Source of the DNA: Rhodospirillaceae bacterium UBA4468 | GTDB lineage: Bacteria; Pseudomonadota; Alphaproteobacteria; Rhodospirillales; Casp-alpha2 | Length of the DNA: 64,000 nt | Direction of reading: 5' to 3' | NCBI GenBank assembly: GCA_002389385.1 | Contig: DGOK01000118.1 | Span: forward strand, 818-64,817 | Shown here: piece by piece, positions 28,062 to 37,594 of the stretch | Position numbering within the stretch: position 1 is the stretch's first letter | Layout of the letters: each line of letters begins with the position of its first letter | Notes under the pieces: generated by a model | The model's input: the letters and a program-made list of their open reading frames with translations, nothing else | Told to the model about the DNA's origin: nothing | The model's database searches: none | Made by a program: the position numbers and the translations under genes

Positions 28062-29567
28062 CTAGAACCGAAAATACAAAAATTCGCTGACCTGCGTCAG
28101 CATCAAGAAAGCAATCAGGGCAAGCACTCCGGCACCTATTGCCCAAGGCATCGTGGGTCGCCAGCGATACCATCTTGACGCAGGCGTACCCGGAATGTTC
28201 AGCGCCGGCGCATAAGCACGCATCAATTGGTAAATATTTGGCAATATCACAGCGACGACCATGCCGACGGCGATCCATCGCCAAGCCCGACCAGCGATTG
28301 GCTGTTCATCAAGCATCGCCATTTCAGTGAGCCCCAGCAACGGCCAGATATCGTTCACCCCACTCAACCCGGTCAAAACTACCAGTGCCCCATCAAACGT
28401 ATCCGCACGGAAAAACACCCATGCAATCGACACTGCAATGAACGTAATGGACCAACCAACGCATCTCATCCCGATGCTGGTCCCGGTCCAGCCGCGCCCA
28501 GCACAAAAACGCCGCCACCCATGATTGATCACAAGATAAAATCCGTGCAAGCTACCCCAGACAATGAATGTCCAGCCTGCCCCATGCCAAAGGCCACCCA
28601 ACAACATCGTCACCATCAAGTTCATATGGCGACGCGTAGGGCCTTTACGATTTCCACCAAGCGGTAGGTATAGGTAATCTCGAAGAAATCGGCTTAGCGT
28701 GATGTGCCAGCGACGCCAGAAATCGATGATGCTCGTGGCACGGTATGGTGAGAAGAAGTTAATGGGGAGCTTTACACCAAACAGCCGGGCCAAGCCCACC
28801 GCCATATCTGAGTACCCGGAAAAATCGAAGTAAATCTGCAAGGTGTAAGCGAGCGTGCCTGACCAGGCGCGAGCAAAGCTCAACACGCCGCCAGCCTCCG
28901 CATCAGCAAAAACCGGGCTCGCATACAATGCCAAATGGTCAGCAAGAACGACCTTTTTAAACAAACCCGCAGCGATAAGCGTCAATCCGATGATGACATT
29001 TATACTTTTGAGTTTTTGCCCAAAAGCTCGCTCGTATTGCTGCATCACTTCGCTGTGGTGGACGATCGGTCCGGCGATAAGCTGAGGAAAGAACGTCACG
29101 AACAAAGCATACTTGAAGAAATCTGTCTCGCCTGCCTGACCTCGATGACAGTCGACCAAGTAAGCAATTTGCTGGAACGTGAAAAATGAAATCGCCAGGG
29201 GCAGAGCGACATCAATAAAGCCAATAATTGATCCGGAAACCGCATCAAAAATACCCACAAAAAAGCCTAGGTATTTAAACCAGATGATAAGGCCAAGGTT
29301 AAATGTCAGGCCCACAAATAAAATCTGAGGACTAGGCGTACCCGATCTCGTGGCACGGCTGAGTGCACCACCAATCACAAAGTTTGCAACGACCGAACTC
29401 AAAAGTAAAAGCAGATAGACCAGGTTCCACCAACCATAAAAGATCAGGGACATTGCAAGCAGCCACAGCAATGCCACACGCCCGTGTCCGCGCGAGGTCA
29501 GGACCGCAAAGCCAGCAAGACACAACGGTAAAAACGCGAATAAAAAAATGTACGAGTTAAAAAGCAT
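28062..29567 (-). CDS. MBOAT-family membrane O-acyltransferase (AlgI-like)
   Basis: The 501-residue polytopic protein (about 11 helices) begins MLFNSYIFLFAFLPL, as AlgI/PatA-type proteins do. It carries YFDFSGYSDMAVGLARLFG, PINFFSPYRATSIIDFWRRWHITLSRFLRDYLY and the invariant His in GGLWHGAGWTFIVWG. Such proteins move an acyl group across the inner membrane for transfer to a polysaccharide by a periplasmic partner, here probably the adjacent SGNH protein. It lies 13 bases downstream of a phosphate transporter gene on the same strand. Confidence 0.93.
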   Translation of the reverse strand: MLFNSYIFLFAFLPLCLAGFAVLTSRGHGRVALLWLLAMSLIFYGWWNLVYLLLLLSSVVANFVIGGALSRATRSGTPSPQILFVGLTFNLGLIIWFKYLGFFVGIFDAVSGSIIGFIDVALPLAISFFTFQQIAYLVDCHRGQAGETDFFKYALFVTFFPQLIAGPIVHHSEVMQQYERAFGQKLKSINVIIGLTLIAAGLFKKVVLADHLALYASPVFADAEAGGVLSFARAWSGTLAYTLQIYFDFSGYSDMAVGLARLFGVKLPINFFSPYRATSIIDFWRRWHITLSRFLRDYLYLPLGGNRKGPTRRHMNLMVTMLLGGLWHGAGWTFIVWGSLHGFYLVINHGWRRFCAGRGWTGTSIGMRCVGWSITFIAVSIAWVFFRADTFDGALVVLTGLSGVNDIWPLLGLTEMAMLDEQPIAGRAWRWIAVGMVVAVILPNIYQLMRAYAPALNIPGTPASRWYRWRPTMPWAIGAGVLALIAFLMLTQVSEFLYFRF

Positions 29568-29580
29568 CCGCTCTTCGTCT

Positions 29581-31119
29581 TTAACTTGGCGCGTTAAAAT
29601 AATTTAAAAGAAAGAAAAGTGCGCCAGATAAAAGCGCGGATGCGGGCACCGTAATGATCCATGCAGCAGCGATAGAGAATGCATGTTGGCGTCGGACCAG
29701 TTTTCTTTTGCGCTGTTTTTTCCACTTCTTGAAAAGCTTACCTTCATCGACTTCAGAAAAGCCTTCCGCGCTCATGGGCACTGGAGTCTTTGTCGAACTT
29801 GAGGTGCGGTTGGTAATCGCTTCGCGTATAAATCCAACACCAAAGACGGCGCCAATGGCAATATGCGTCGAGCTTACCGGCAAGCCCATGCCAGATGCGA
29901 TGATCACGGTAATCGCTGCCGACAAGGCAACACAAAACGCCCGAACCTGATTGAGCTTGGTAATTTTCTCACCAACAAGTTTGATAATCTTCGGGCCAAA
30001 CAAGGCCAATCCAACCGAAATGCCAACGGCGCCAATAATTAAAACCCAAATAGGCAGGGACGCCTTGGTTGCAATTTCACCCGATCCCAAGGCATTTACG
30101 ATTGCAGCCAATGGACCCACTGCGTTCGCAACATCATTCGATCCATGCGCAAACGACAACATCGCAGCCGAACAAATCAGCGGCACCGTAAACAATGTCG
30201 CGACAGACTTTCTTTTGTTTTCCATATGCTGTGATGCACGTGCGACACGTCTCCGTGTCCAAACGTAAGAGACAAAGAATATGCCACCAGCAATCAGCAC
30301 GACCATCGCTGTATCGGGCTTCCAGATACGTTTTAGCCCTTTGAGCATCACGTATGCTGAGAAAGTCCCGGCCAGGATGGCAACCAACACGGGCACCCAC
30401 CGACGCGCAGCAGCAAGCTTATCGTCTTTGAATAAAATCGCGAATTTTATAAACGTCAGGAACAACGCTGCAATAACGCCACCTAATAACGGCGAGATAA
30501 CCCAGCTTGCGGCAATCGCGCTCATTACCGGCCAATTGACGGCACTAAATCCAGCAGCTGCAATTCCGGCTCCCATCACACCGCCAACAATAGAGTGTGT
30601 CGTTGAAACGGGTGCACCAATGTATGTCGCCAGGTTTACCCAAAGCGCAGCTGCCAAAAGTGCCGACATCATCGCCCACACAAAAACATCAACGTCTGTG
30701 ATCGAGTCCGTTGATATGATCCCCTTTGAGATCGTCGAGACGACTTCTCCACCTGCAAGCAATGCCCCCGCCGCTTCAAAGATAGCAGCAATAACCAGCG
30801 CCCCCATTAACGTCAGTGCTTTTGATCCCACAGCAGGACCAACATTGTTCGCAACATCATTGGCGCCAATATTCATCGCCATGTAGCCACCAATGACTGC
30901 GGCTGCGACAAGTATGGCACTGGCCTCGCCACCGGAATAAATGTAGGTGATAATCCAGACACCAATCAGGAAGATGAGCCCAAAACCAAGGTTGTAAATA
31001 TTACTACCGACTTCTTGCGTGGCTTTTTCAAGTTGAACGATGCGCTTAAGATCTTTATCGACAGCCCGGGATTTAAATCCGCTGGCACTGTACTGGTCTT
31101 TGTTGCTGAATAACGCCAT
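29581..31119 (-). CDS. pit: Inorganic phosphate transporter, PiT family
   Basis: The 512-residue membrane protein carries both PiT signatures: MNIGANDVANNVGPAVGSKAL in the first half and FAHGSNDVANAVGPLAAI in the second, separated by a long hydrophilic loop typical of the family. About ten helices are visible. PiT proteins import phosphate as a metal-phosphate complex with protons. There is a 45-residue cytoplasmic N-terminal extension (SNKDQYSASGFKSR). The gene is first of a tightly spaced set with the MBOAT and SGNH genes, an unusual partnership. Confidence 0.94.
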   Translation of the reverse strand: MALFSNKDQYSASGFKSRAVDKDLKRIVQLEKATQEVGSNIYNLGFGLIFLIGVWIITYIYSGGEASAILVAAAVIGGYMAMNIGANDVANNVGPAVGSKALTLMGALVIAAIFEAAGALLAGGEVVSTISKGIISTDSITDVDVFVWAMMSALLAAALWVNLATYIGAPVSTTHSIVGGVMGAGIAAAGFSAVNWPVMSAIAASWVISPLLGGVIAALFLTFIKFAILFKDDKLAAARRWVPVLVAILAGTFSAYVMLKGLKRIWKPDTAMVVLIAGGIFFVSYVWTRRRVARASQHMENKRKSVATLFTVPLICSAAMLSFAHGSNDVANAVGPLAAIVNALGSGEIATKASLPIWVLIIGAVGISVGLALFGPKIIKLVGEKITKLNQVRAFCVALSAAITVIIASGMGLPVSSTHIAIGAVFGVGFIREAITNRTSSSTKTPVPMSAEGFSEVDEGKLFKKWKKQRKRKLVRRQHAFSIAAAWIITVPASALLSGALFFLLNYFNAPS

Positions 31120-31302
31120 TCAATTAGGCCTAGTCAGTTGATCTGGATTGCTTAGCGCGCATGTTTTGCAGCGCTCGAGCTTAACAAAACTGTCATATTG
31201 TTAACGAAATAAAAAGACGGATACATGATAGATGGTGTTAGAATAACGATTCGTGCACCGAACATAGTGTTTTGACGGCGAAATCAACCGGAGACCGACG
31301 CA

Positions 31303-31746
31303 ATGCCCTCTATGAAAGTTTTGCAATCCGCCGCATTAGCTTATCGATTCGAAGACAACACACCAAAAGTGCTGATGATTACATCGCGCAACAGTGGGCG
31401 TTGGATTTTGCCAAAAGGGCACATTGAGAAAGGTCAAACACCGCGCGATGCAGTGACGGTCGAAGCTTATGAAGAGGCAGGCCTAAAAGGCCAGGTCGCC
31501 GAAACAAAAATCGGTTCCTATTTTTATAAGAAAGCTGACCGTAAAGACGTTAAAGGTTTTAAAGTTGCCGTATACCCCATGGAAGTTTCAGATATCGCTG
31601 ATGACTGGCCAGAAAAAACGCAGCGCAGGCGCGTATGGATGGATTTCAACACAGCAGCCAATTCCGTCGACGAGCCTGACTTGAAAGTGTTGCTAAGTGA
31701 TTTCGGCACCATGCTGAACGAGATATCAGCTGTACGTTCTAATTAA
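31303..31746 (+). CDS. NUDIX hydrolase with variant Nudix box
   Basis: The 147-residue protein has a NUDIX fold: WILPKGHIEKGQTPRDAVTVEAYEEAGL. Compared with the consensus G-x5-E-x7-REUxEExGU, the first Glu is Gln and the Arg is Val, while the three Glu of the metal-binding helix remain. The PKGHIEKG opening resembles diphosphoinositol or diadenosine polyphosphate hydrolases. Activity is possible but uncertain. It is convergent with cueR, with three bases between the stop codons. Confidence 0.85.
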   Translation: MPSMKVLQSAALAYRFEDNTPKVLMITSRNSGRWILPKGHIEKGQTPRDAVTVEAYEEAGLKGQVAETKIGSYFYKKADRKDVKGFKVAVYPMEVSDIADDWPEKTQRRRVWMDFNTAANSVDEPDLKVLLSDFGTMLNEISAVRSN

Positions 31747-31749
31747 GAA

Positions 31750-32136
31750 TTAGTCCTTCGAAAGATCGGCGAGTATCGGGCAATCCGGGCGATCATCGCC
31801 GCGGCATGAATGCACCAGATGCGATAACGTGGCACGAAGTTGCTGCAATTCTTCCAAGCGTTTATCGACCTCAATCAAATGTTTCTCTGCGAGCGATTTC
31901 ACATCCCCGCTTGCACGACCTTTATCTTCATAAAGCGAGAGTAACTGTCGACAGTTATCAATCGAGAACCCGAGTTGCCGTGCGCGCTTAAGGAACGCAA
32001 GTTTCTGGACCGTCTGATCATTGTAATCACGGTATCCATTTGCCCGCCGATCCGGCACTACCAGACCAATGTCATCATAATACCGAATTGTCTTTGCCGG
32101 TAATCCACTACGCGCCGCTGCATCACGAACGTTCAT
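31750..32136 (-). CDS. cueR: CueR-type MerR-family copper-responsive activator
   Basis: The 128-residue regulator has an N-terminal MerR winged helix (MNVRDAAARSGLPAKTIRYYDDIGLV), a dimerisation helix, and a C-terminal metal loop, CRGDDRPDCPIL. The loop holds two Cys separated by seven residues, as in E. coli CueR, which binds Cu+, Ag+ and Au+. The start is ATG 32136 with AGGAGG seven bases upstream. Its first four bases overlap the copA stop (ATGA), so it is expressed with its probable target and should act on the promoter at 34597-34627. Confidence 0.92.
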   Translation of the reverse strand: MNVRDAAARSGLPAKTIRYYDDIGLVVPDRRANGYRDYNDQTVQKLAFLKRARQLGFSIDNCRQLLSLYEDKGRASGDVKSLAEKHLIEVDKRLEELQQLRATLSHLVHSCRGDDRPDCPILADLSKD

Positions 32137-34568
32137 GAGGTGCCTCCTATCTGGCGTGGTGCCCATCCCCGCAAAAGTAACGAGCTTGAAACCACACATA
32201 TCGAACTGAGCGCCATGGCACCGCCTGCGATGGCAGGACTTAGATAACCAGCGGCAGCAAGCGGCAATCCAATTGCATTGAATGCGAACGCCCAAAACAA
32301 GTTCCACTTGATTCGGTTCCAGGTCGCGCGTGCGATATCAAAAGCGGCAGCTACCAATCTTGGATCTGGGCGCATCAGCGTAATCGCCGCACTCTCCATC
32401 GCAGCGTCGCCGCCAGACCCCATGGCAATGCCAACATCTGCCTGTGCCAGGGCCGGTGCATCATTGATACCGTCTCCAACCATTGCAACGAGGTGTCCGC
32501 CATCTTGAATCCCCTTCAACACGGCAACCTTCTGATCAGGTTTGAGTGCCCCACGCACATCATCGATCCCAAGCGTTTTCGAGATCGCCTCAGCAACAGG
32601 TACCGCATCCCCGCTCAACATAAGCGTTCGAATACCCTGTTGCCCGAGAGCACGGACGGCGTCGAATGTCTCGTCACGAACTTCATCTCTAATGCCAAGG
32701 ACGCCACAAACATTATCCGCAACAGCAACCATCACAGCCGTCTTACCTTCAGCTTCCATCTCGTCCAAAAGCAGGACAGCTTTGCTGAAGTCTATGCCTG
32801 CCTCCTGCATCATTTGGCGGTTACCAATAAACACACGCTGACCATCGACTGTTCCCTCAACACCAAGACCGACATGCGCCGTCACCGCTTGGGCTGCTCC
32901 ATAACGAAGCTGCCTCTCAGATGCCGCATTCAATACGGCACGCGCCAAGGGATGCTCGGATGCGCTTTGCACAGACGATGCGGTACTAATGAGTTCGTCT
33001 TCAGTACCATTAAATGCTATCGCGTCGGTAAGAACAGGCTCTCCGCGCGTCAACGTGCCAGTTTTATCAAATGCGACCGTCTTAACACCATACGCGCGCT
33101 CAAGAACACCAACGTCTTTAATCAATATTCCCGCCCGAGCAGCAGCGCCAGTGCCCGCAACAATCGCCGTCGGCGTAGCCAATCCAAGCGCACACGGGCA
33201 CGCAATGACTAGAACAGAAACAGCATTGATGATGGCGACTTCTATGCTCGCACCTGCAAGCAACCAACCTCCGAAGGCCACCAGTGCAATGATGATAACA
33301 ATCGGCACAAAGACGGCGCTGACTTTATCGACAAGTCTTTGTATCGGCGCTTTCCCGCTTTGGGCGTTTTCAACCAGCCGAACAATCTTTGCCAACGTCG
33401 TGTCTTCGCCAACACGCGACACTTTGATATGAAACTCACCTGTCCCGTTTACAGCGCCACCAACAACATCATCACCGCTGAATTTCGCAACGGGCATGCT
33501 CTCACCCGTGATTAGTTGTTCATCGATGTCTGAGCGACCTTCGATGATCGCGCCATCAACGGGGATCCTCTCACCTGGACGAACAATCACAATGTCGCCG
33601 GGCATGACCTCTTCAATCGCGACCTCGGTGATGAGATCGTTTCGGCGCACACGCGCACGCTCAGGACGCAGCGCCATCAACATGCGGATCGCTTGAGTGG
33701 TGCCCCGCTTGGCGCGTGTTTCGATTAGCTTTCCAGCCACGATCAAGGTTATGATGATCGCCGATGCTTCAAAATATAAAGGAGCAGTCGTCTCCAAGCC
33801 GTCTCGGAAAATGACCCGGGTGCTGAGGGCAAAAGCCGCCGATGTACCCAGCGCCACCAACACATCCATGTTGGCGCTTTTGGCCTTTAGTGCCTTCCAC
33901 GCGCCTATATAAAATCGGGCACCAATCCAGAATTGAACAGGTCCACACAATAAGACCTGCACCCACGCCGGCACGTGATAGGCGATACCCAGCGGTGGGA
34001 GCACCATCATCAGGAGCAACGGCGTTGTCAGAGCTGCAGCAATGGTAAGCATACGTGTTTCAGACTTGAGCTGATGTGCATCAGCTTCTGATTTCAATCG
34101 CTCTTGTTCGCGCCGGACCTCGGCCTGTGTTGCACGCGGCGTTGCCTGATAGCCCGCAGCATTGGTCGCTTGTACCAACCCGTCCACAGAAAGCGATGTG
34201 CCAAGCCACGTGACACGAGCTTGCTCAAGCGCCAGATTGACGGATGCAGAAATAACCCCCGGCACATTGGCCAAAGCTTTCTCAACCGCGTTCGCGCATC
34301 CAGCACAAGTCATGCCGGCAATATCCAAGTCAATAGCCGTCGTTTCAGGAACGAAGCCTGCTTCCTCAGTCGCCATCGCGATGACACTTGCGCGGTCCAC
34401 CGCAACATTTACATGCGCCCGTTCGGTGGCAAAATCGACACGTGCATCCGCAACGCCCTCAATACCTTTGAGCACCTTTTCAGCGCGTGATGCACATCCG
34501 GCGCAGCTCATCCCCGTAATGCCAAAGTTCAGGGATGTGTCTTGTGGGTGCTTGTCAATCATCGCCAC
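32133..34568 (-). CDS. copA: Cu+-exporting P1B-type ATPase
   Basis: CopA pumps Cu+ out of the cytoplasm. The 811-residue protein has two N-terminal HMA domains with CxxC (GMSCAGCAS near residue 22 and GMTCAGCAN near residue 92). Eight membrane helices follow, with the copper-binding CPC in VIACPCALGLATPTA. Also present are the TGES actuator motif, DKTGTLTRGEP with the phosphorylated Asp, the SEHPLARAV nucleotide-domain HP motif, and GDGINDAPALA. The GTG at 34568 has AAGGAGG six bases upstream and is preferred over ATG 34562. Transcription runs copA-cueR from a CueR-type promoter. Confidence 0.96.
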   Translation of the reverse strand: MAMIDKHPQDTSLNFGITGMSCAGCASRAEKVLKGIEGVADARVDFATERAHVNVAVDRASVIAMATEEAGFVPETTAIDLDIAGMTCAGCANAVEKALANVPGVISASVNLALEQARVTWLGTSLSVDGLVQATNAAGYQATPRATQAEVRREQERLKSEADAHQLKSETRMLTIAAALTTPLLLMMVLPPLGIAYHVPAWVQVLLCGPVQFWIGARFYIGAWKALKAKSANMDVLVALGTSAAFALSTRVIFRDGLETTAPLYFEASAIIITLIVAGKLIETRAKRGTTQAIRMLMALRPERARVRRNDLITEVAIEEVMPGDIVIVRPGERIPVDGAIIEGRSDIDEQLITGESMPVAKFSGDDVVGGAVNGTGEFHIKVSRVGEDTTLAKIVRLVENAQSGKAPIQRLVDKVSAVFVPIVIIIALVAFGGWLLAGASIEVAIINAVSVLVIACPCALGLATPTAIVAGTGAAARAGILIKDVGVLERAYGVKTVAFDKTGTLTRGEPVLTDAIAFNGTEDELISTASSVQSASEHPLARAVLNAASERQLRYGAAQAVTAHVGLGVEGTVDGQRVFIGNRQMMQEAGIDFSKAVLLLDEMEAEGKTAVMVAVADNVCGVLGIRDEVRDETFDAVRALGQQGIRTLMLSGDAVPVAEAISKTLGIDDVRGALKPDQKVAVLKGIQDGGHLVAMVGDGINDAPALAQADVGIAMGSGGDAAMESAAITLMRPDPRLVAAAFDIARATWNRIKWNLFWAFAFNAIGLPLAAAGYLSPAIAGGAMALSSICVVSSSLLLRGWAPRQIGGTS

Positions 34569-34596
34569 AGGCGACCTCCTTTTAAATTAAGTTTAT

Positions 34597-34627
34597 CATA
34601 TAAAACTTCCAGTAACTGGCAGGTCAA
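34597..34627 (-). promoter_or_regulatory. CueR-type operator/promoter of copA-cueR
   Basis: Read on the minus strand there is a -35 box TTGACC (34627-34622), a 19-base spacer and a -10-like TATATG (34602-34597). The spacer is overlong, as in MerR-family promoters. The dyad ACCTGCC-n7-GGAAGTT (34624-34604) fills the spacer. This closely resembles the E. coli copA promoter, where CueR untwists the long spacer when copper is bound. The transcript would begin about 20 bases upstream of the copA GTG. A 21-base spacer to TATGAT is the alternative. Confidence 0.8.
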
Positions 34628-34771
34628 GGCATCATAAAAAAAACTAGAAAACACCCCTCATAATCCCAATATTTATTGAGCAGGCCTTTTCAAATTCCAT
34701 GTTTGGATGCAAACTTGGATGTATTGCCCGACCCGATCGCGGTCATTTATCGGCACTTAGGACTTTAAAAC

Positions 34772-35935
34772 ATGCCCGACGAAAGCAAAGCTAACGACCG
34801 CGTTACCCCTGATGAAAAGGGCGACGAAGCTACACCTTCGAAAAAACCCGGACGGGCATACCGTATCCGGCCCGCGTTCCTTATCGTGATTATTGGCATC
34901 GCTGTTGCTATCTATTTCCTCAGCCTTGAAGTTCATGAGCGTGTTGCTTTCGTCACCGAAGAAGACGCACGCATTCAGGCTGATCTGATTACCGTTTCAT
35001 CGCGTGTTGCTGGATGGGTAACCAAAATGCCCGCTGTTGAAGGTGCGAAAATCAGTGATGGCACTGTGCTGCTTCAAGTCGATAACCGGGAATCACGAAT
35101 TCTAGTAACTGAGCTTGAAGCGCAGGCCGCTGGCTTGAATGCTGAACGGTCCAGGCTTGCTGCGGAGCGCGTTTTGGTCGCGAGCCAGATCGAAAGCAAG
35201 TTACAATCAGAACAGTCACTCGTTGCCGCTGCGGAGGTTGTTGTTTCATCGCTTCGCCCTCAGCGAGAGCTGGCCGAACGAGAACTAAACCGCGCGAAAA
35301 AACTATTCGATGACAAAGTCACATCGCGCCGGCAGTTGGATCAGGCAGAGTCCCAGCACCAACAAATTGATCGAGAATACCGCATTGCATACGCAGACCT
35401 TCAAGCCGCAAAATCTAGAATTGCTGAGGCAGAGGCCGACCGAGCACGTCTTGATGTTCTTGCTGCTGACGTGGTCGTCCTTGAGCAACGCGAATCTGAA
35501 ACACGGGCCCGCATTGAACGCCAACGCTTGGACGTCGCAGACCGTGAAATCAAAAGCACGATCAACGGTGTGGTTGATAAAACCTTCGTTGATGTCGGTG
35601 AATACGTAACACCTGGCCAACGTTTGCTGCTGGCTCACAACCCTGCAGGTGTGTGGGTTGAAGCCAATGTGAAGGAAACCGTGGTTCGCAAATTGATTGT
35701 CGGACAGACCGTAAACATCCATGTGGATGCCTACCCTGACGAAGCATTTCTGGGCAAAGTCCAAAACATCGGTTCTGCCGCAACAAGTCAGTTTGCCCTT
35801 TTACCGACGCCAAACCCTAGCGGCAATTTCACCAAGATCACGCAGCGCCTGCCGGTCCGCATCGCCATTGATAATCCAGACGCACGTCTGCGCCCGGGCA
35901 TGATGGTCGAAGTGAAGATCGCGATAGAAGAGTAA
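34772..35935 (+). CDS. emrA: EmrA/HlyD-type membrane fusion protein
   Basis: The 387-residue protein has a charged cytoplasmic N terminus, one membrane helix (about residues 31-51), a lipoyl/barrel-sandwich half (VSSRVAGWVTKMPAVEGAKISDGTVLLQVD), long alpha-helical hairpins (about 100-250), and the second half-barrel (VADREIKSTINGVVDKTFVDVGEYVTPGQ). This is the layout of the periplasmic adaptor of EmrAB-type tripartite pumps. It is followed after 8 bases by an EmrB-type permease. No outer-membrane TolC gene is adjacent. Confidence 0.9.
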   Translation: MPDESKANDRVTPDEKGDEATPSKKPGRAYRIRPAFLIVIIGIAVAIYFLSLEVHERVAFVTEEDARIQADLITVSSRVAGWVTKMPAVEGAKISDGTVLLQVDNRESRILVTELEAQAAGLNAERSRLAAERVLVASQIESKLQSEQSLVAAAEVVVSSLRPQRELAERELNRAKKLFDDKVTSRRQLDQAESQHQQIDREYRIAYADLQAAKSRIAEAEADRARLDVLAADVVVLEQRESETRARIERQRLDVADREIKSTINGVVDKTFVDVGEYVTPGQRLLLAHNPAGVWVEANVKETVVRKLIVGQTVNIHVDAYPDEAFLGKVQNIGSAATSQFALLPTPNPSGNFTKITQRLPVRIAIDNPDARLRPGMMVEVKIAIEE

Positions 35936-35943
35936 CCCGGGCC

Positions 35944-37509
35944 TTGGCCGACACCTACGAAGATCCAGCCATTCAGGCGAAATTTGACCAATACGGAACG
36001 AATTATCGATGGTTAGTCACCGTCGCTGGCCTGACCGGCGCGGTCTCTATGATTTTGTCCGCAACCATCGTTAACGTTGCCGTTCCTAGTATTATGGGTG
36101 CGTATGGCATCGGCCAGGATGTCGCGCAATGGGCGGCGACAGCGTTCCTGGCAACCATGGTTGCAAGTCAGTTGCTTAACTCGTGGGTTGTTCGCGCCGT
36201 CGGTCAACGCACGGCCTATACGATGACATTAATCATCTTTTTTGCAGGGGCATTTGTCTGCACCTTCAGCCCCAACATCGACGTCTTGATTATTGGCCGC
36301 ATGATGCAGGGATTTTCTGCAGGTATCATCCAGCCGCTGGTCTTGGCAACGATGGTCGCTGTGTTCCCAAAGAACAAACGCGGGTTCGCTGTTGGTGTGT
36401 ATGGTCTCGGCGTCACGATGGCACCCAGCTTTGGCCCTTTGGTCGGGGGCATTACCATTGATCTATTAAGCTGGCGATATGCCTTCTTGATGCCTTTGCC
36501 CTTGGTGGTTTTTGCTTTTGTTGGCGGCCTTATGTTCATGCCATCGAAAAAGTTTGAACGTCGCTTGCCACCGTTTGACTGGTGGGGTTTCGGGCTTATC
36601 TGTGTATCTTTGGTGCTTATCATGCGCGCGATTGGTAATGGTCATCGCTGGGGCTGGGGTTCTGATCTAACCTTGTTAACGGCTATTGCCGGGATAATTG
36701 CGTTCTTGCTGTTCATCTATTCTCAGCTTAAATCAAAATCACCTTTGCTGGACCCCACCTTATTCCTAGATCCAAAATTCGCAGCGGCCATGGCCATTGG
36801 ATTTGCCTTTGGTGCCGGGAACTTTGCAACGAATTACGCAATTCCCGTTTTCGTTCAGACCGTACAATATTTCTCCCCGACACAGTCGGGTATGATCCTC
36901 GTTCCAGCAGGTTTATTTTTATTCATGCTGATCCCGCTATCCGGGCGGCTCGCAGATTCAGTGCCACCGCATATCCCGATCACCACCGGATGTATTATTT
37001 TTGCGACGGCCACGTACCTCATATCTTTTTCAGATGTAAATACGACGTTCTGGACAATCGCAGGCCTGACGATCATGAGCCGTGCAGCACTCGGTCTTGT
37101 CATGCCCAATCTGGGCGGTGCCGCAATGCGTTCAATTTCTGCAGAGAAACTCAATGCCGCCGCGGGGGCTTATAACTTTATCCGCCAATCCGGCGGTGCA
37201 TTTGGTGTTAACATTACGGCGTCGCTTATTGAATATCGAACCGCGAACCACGCCGATTGGCTTACCACAACACAAACGTCTTCGAATGATCTGACCCGAG
37301 ATTTTCTCGATCAGGTGCGCGATTTACTGCAAGCGGGCGGGCTAAACGATATTGCCCAAGAATGGGGTGCTGTCGATTATCTGGGACAAACGATTTACGC
37401 GCAGGCCCGCACATTCGGATTCCAGGATACCTTTGTGATTATCTCTGTCGCCTTCATCATTGCCATTATTCCTGCAATGATCCTGGCCCGCTCATCACGA
37501 AAACCGTGA
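35944..37509 (+). CDS. emrB: DHA2-family MFS drug/proton antiporter (EmrB-like)
   Basis: The 521-residue protein shows 14 membrane helices and DHA2 motifs: QWAATAFLATMVASQLL, GRMMQGFSAGIIQPL, and motif C-like GLGVTMAPSFGPLVGG. It should export hydrophobic compounds through the preceding EmrA-like adaptor. The frame has no ATG before residue 35, and TTG 35944 is the only sensible start; it lies 8 bases after emrA, so coupling is likely. The exported substrate cannot be predicted. Confidence 0.9.
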   Translation: MADTYEDPAIQAKFDQYGTNYRWLVTVAGLTGAVSMILSATIVNVAVPSIMGAYGIGQDVAQWAATAFLATMVASQLLNSWVVRAVGQRTAYTMTLIIFFAGAFVCTFSPNIDVLIIGRMMQGFSAGIIQPLVLATMVAVFPKNKRGFAVGVYGLGVTMAPSFGPLVGGITIDLLSWRYAFLMPLPLVVFAFVGGLMFMPSKKFERRLPPFDWWGFGLICVSLVLIMRAIGNGHRWGWGSDLTLLTAIAGIIAFLLFIYSQLKSKSPLLDPTLFLDPKFAAAMAIGFAFGAGNFATNYAIPVFVQTVQYFSPTQSGMILVPAGLFLFMLIPLSGRLADSVPPHIPITTGCIIFATATYLISFSDVNTTFWTIAGLTIMSRAALGLVMPNLGGAAMRSISAEKLNAAAGAYNFIRQSGGAFGVNITASLIEYRTANHADWLTTTQTSSNDLTRDFLDQVRDLLQAGGLNDIAQEWGAVDYLGQTIYAQARTFGFQDTFVIISVAFIIAIIPAMILARSSRKP

Positions 37510-37594
37510 TAATTTCAGGTTTTAACCTTCGACCTGCTCAAATATCTGGCTGATCCGTTCATAGCCCTAATCGAACTTTCGAAAAGGGCACAGA

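Noticed and set aside
31187..31205. Pho box upstream of pit (CTGTCAT half-site)
   Set aside because: Only one TGTCA repeat is present; no second repeat occurs 11 bases to either side.
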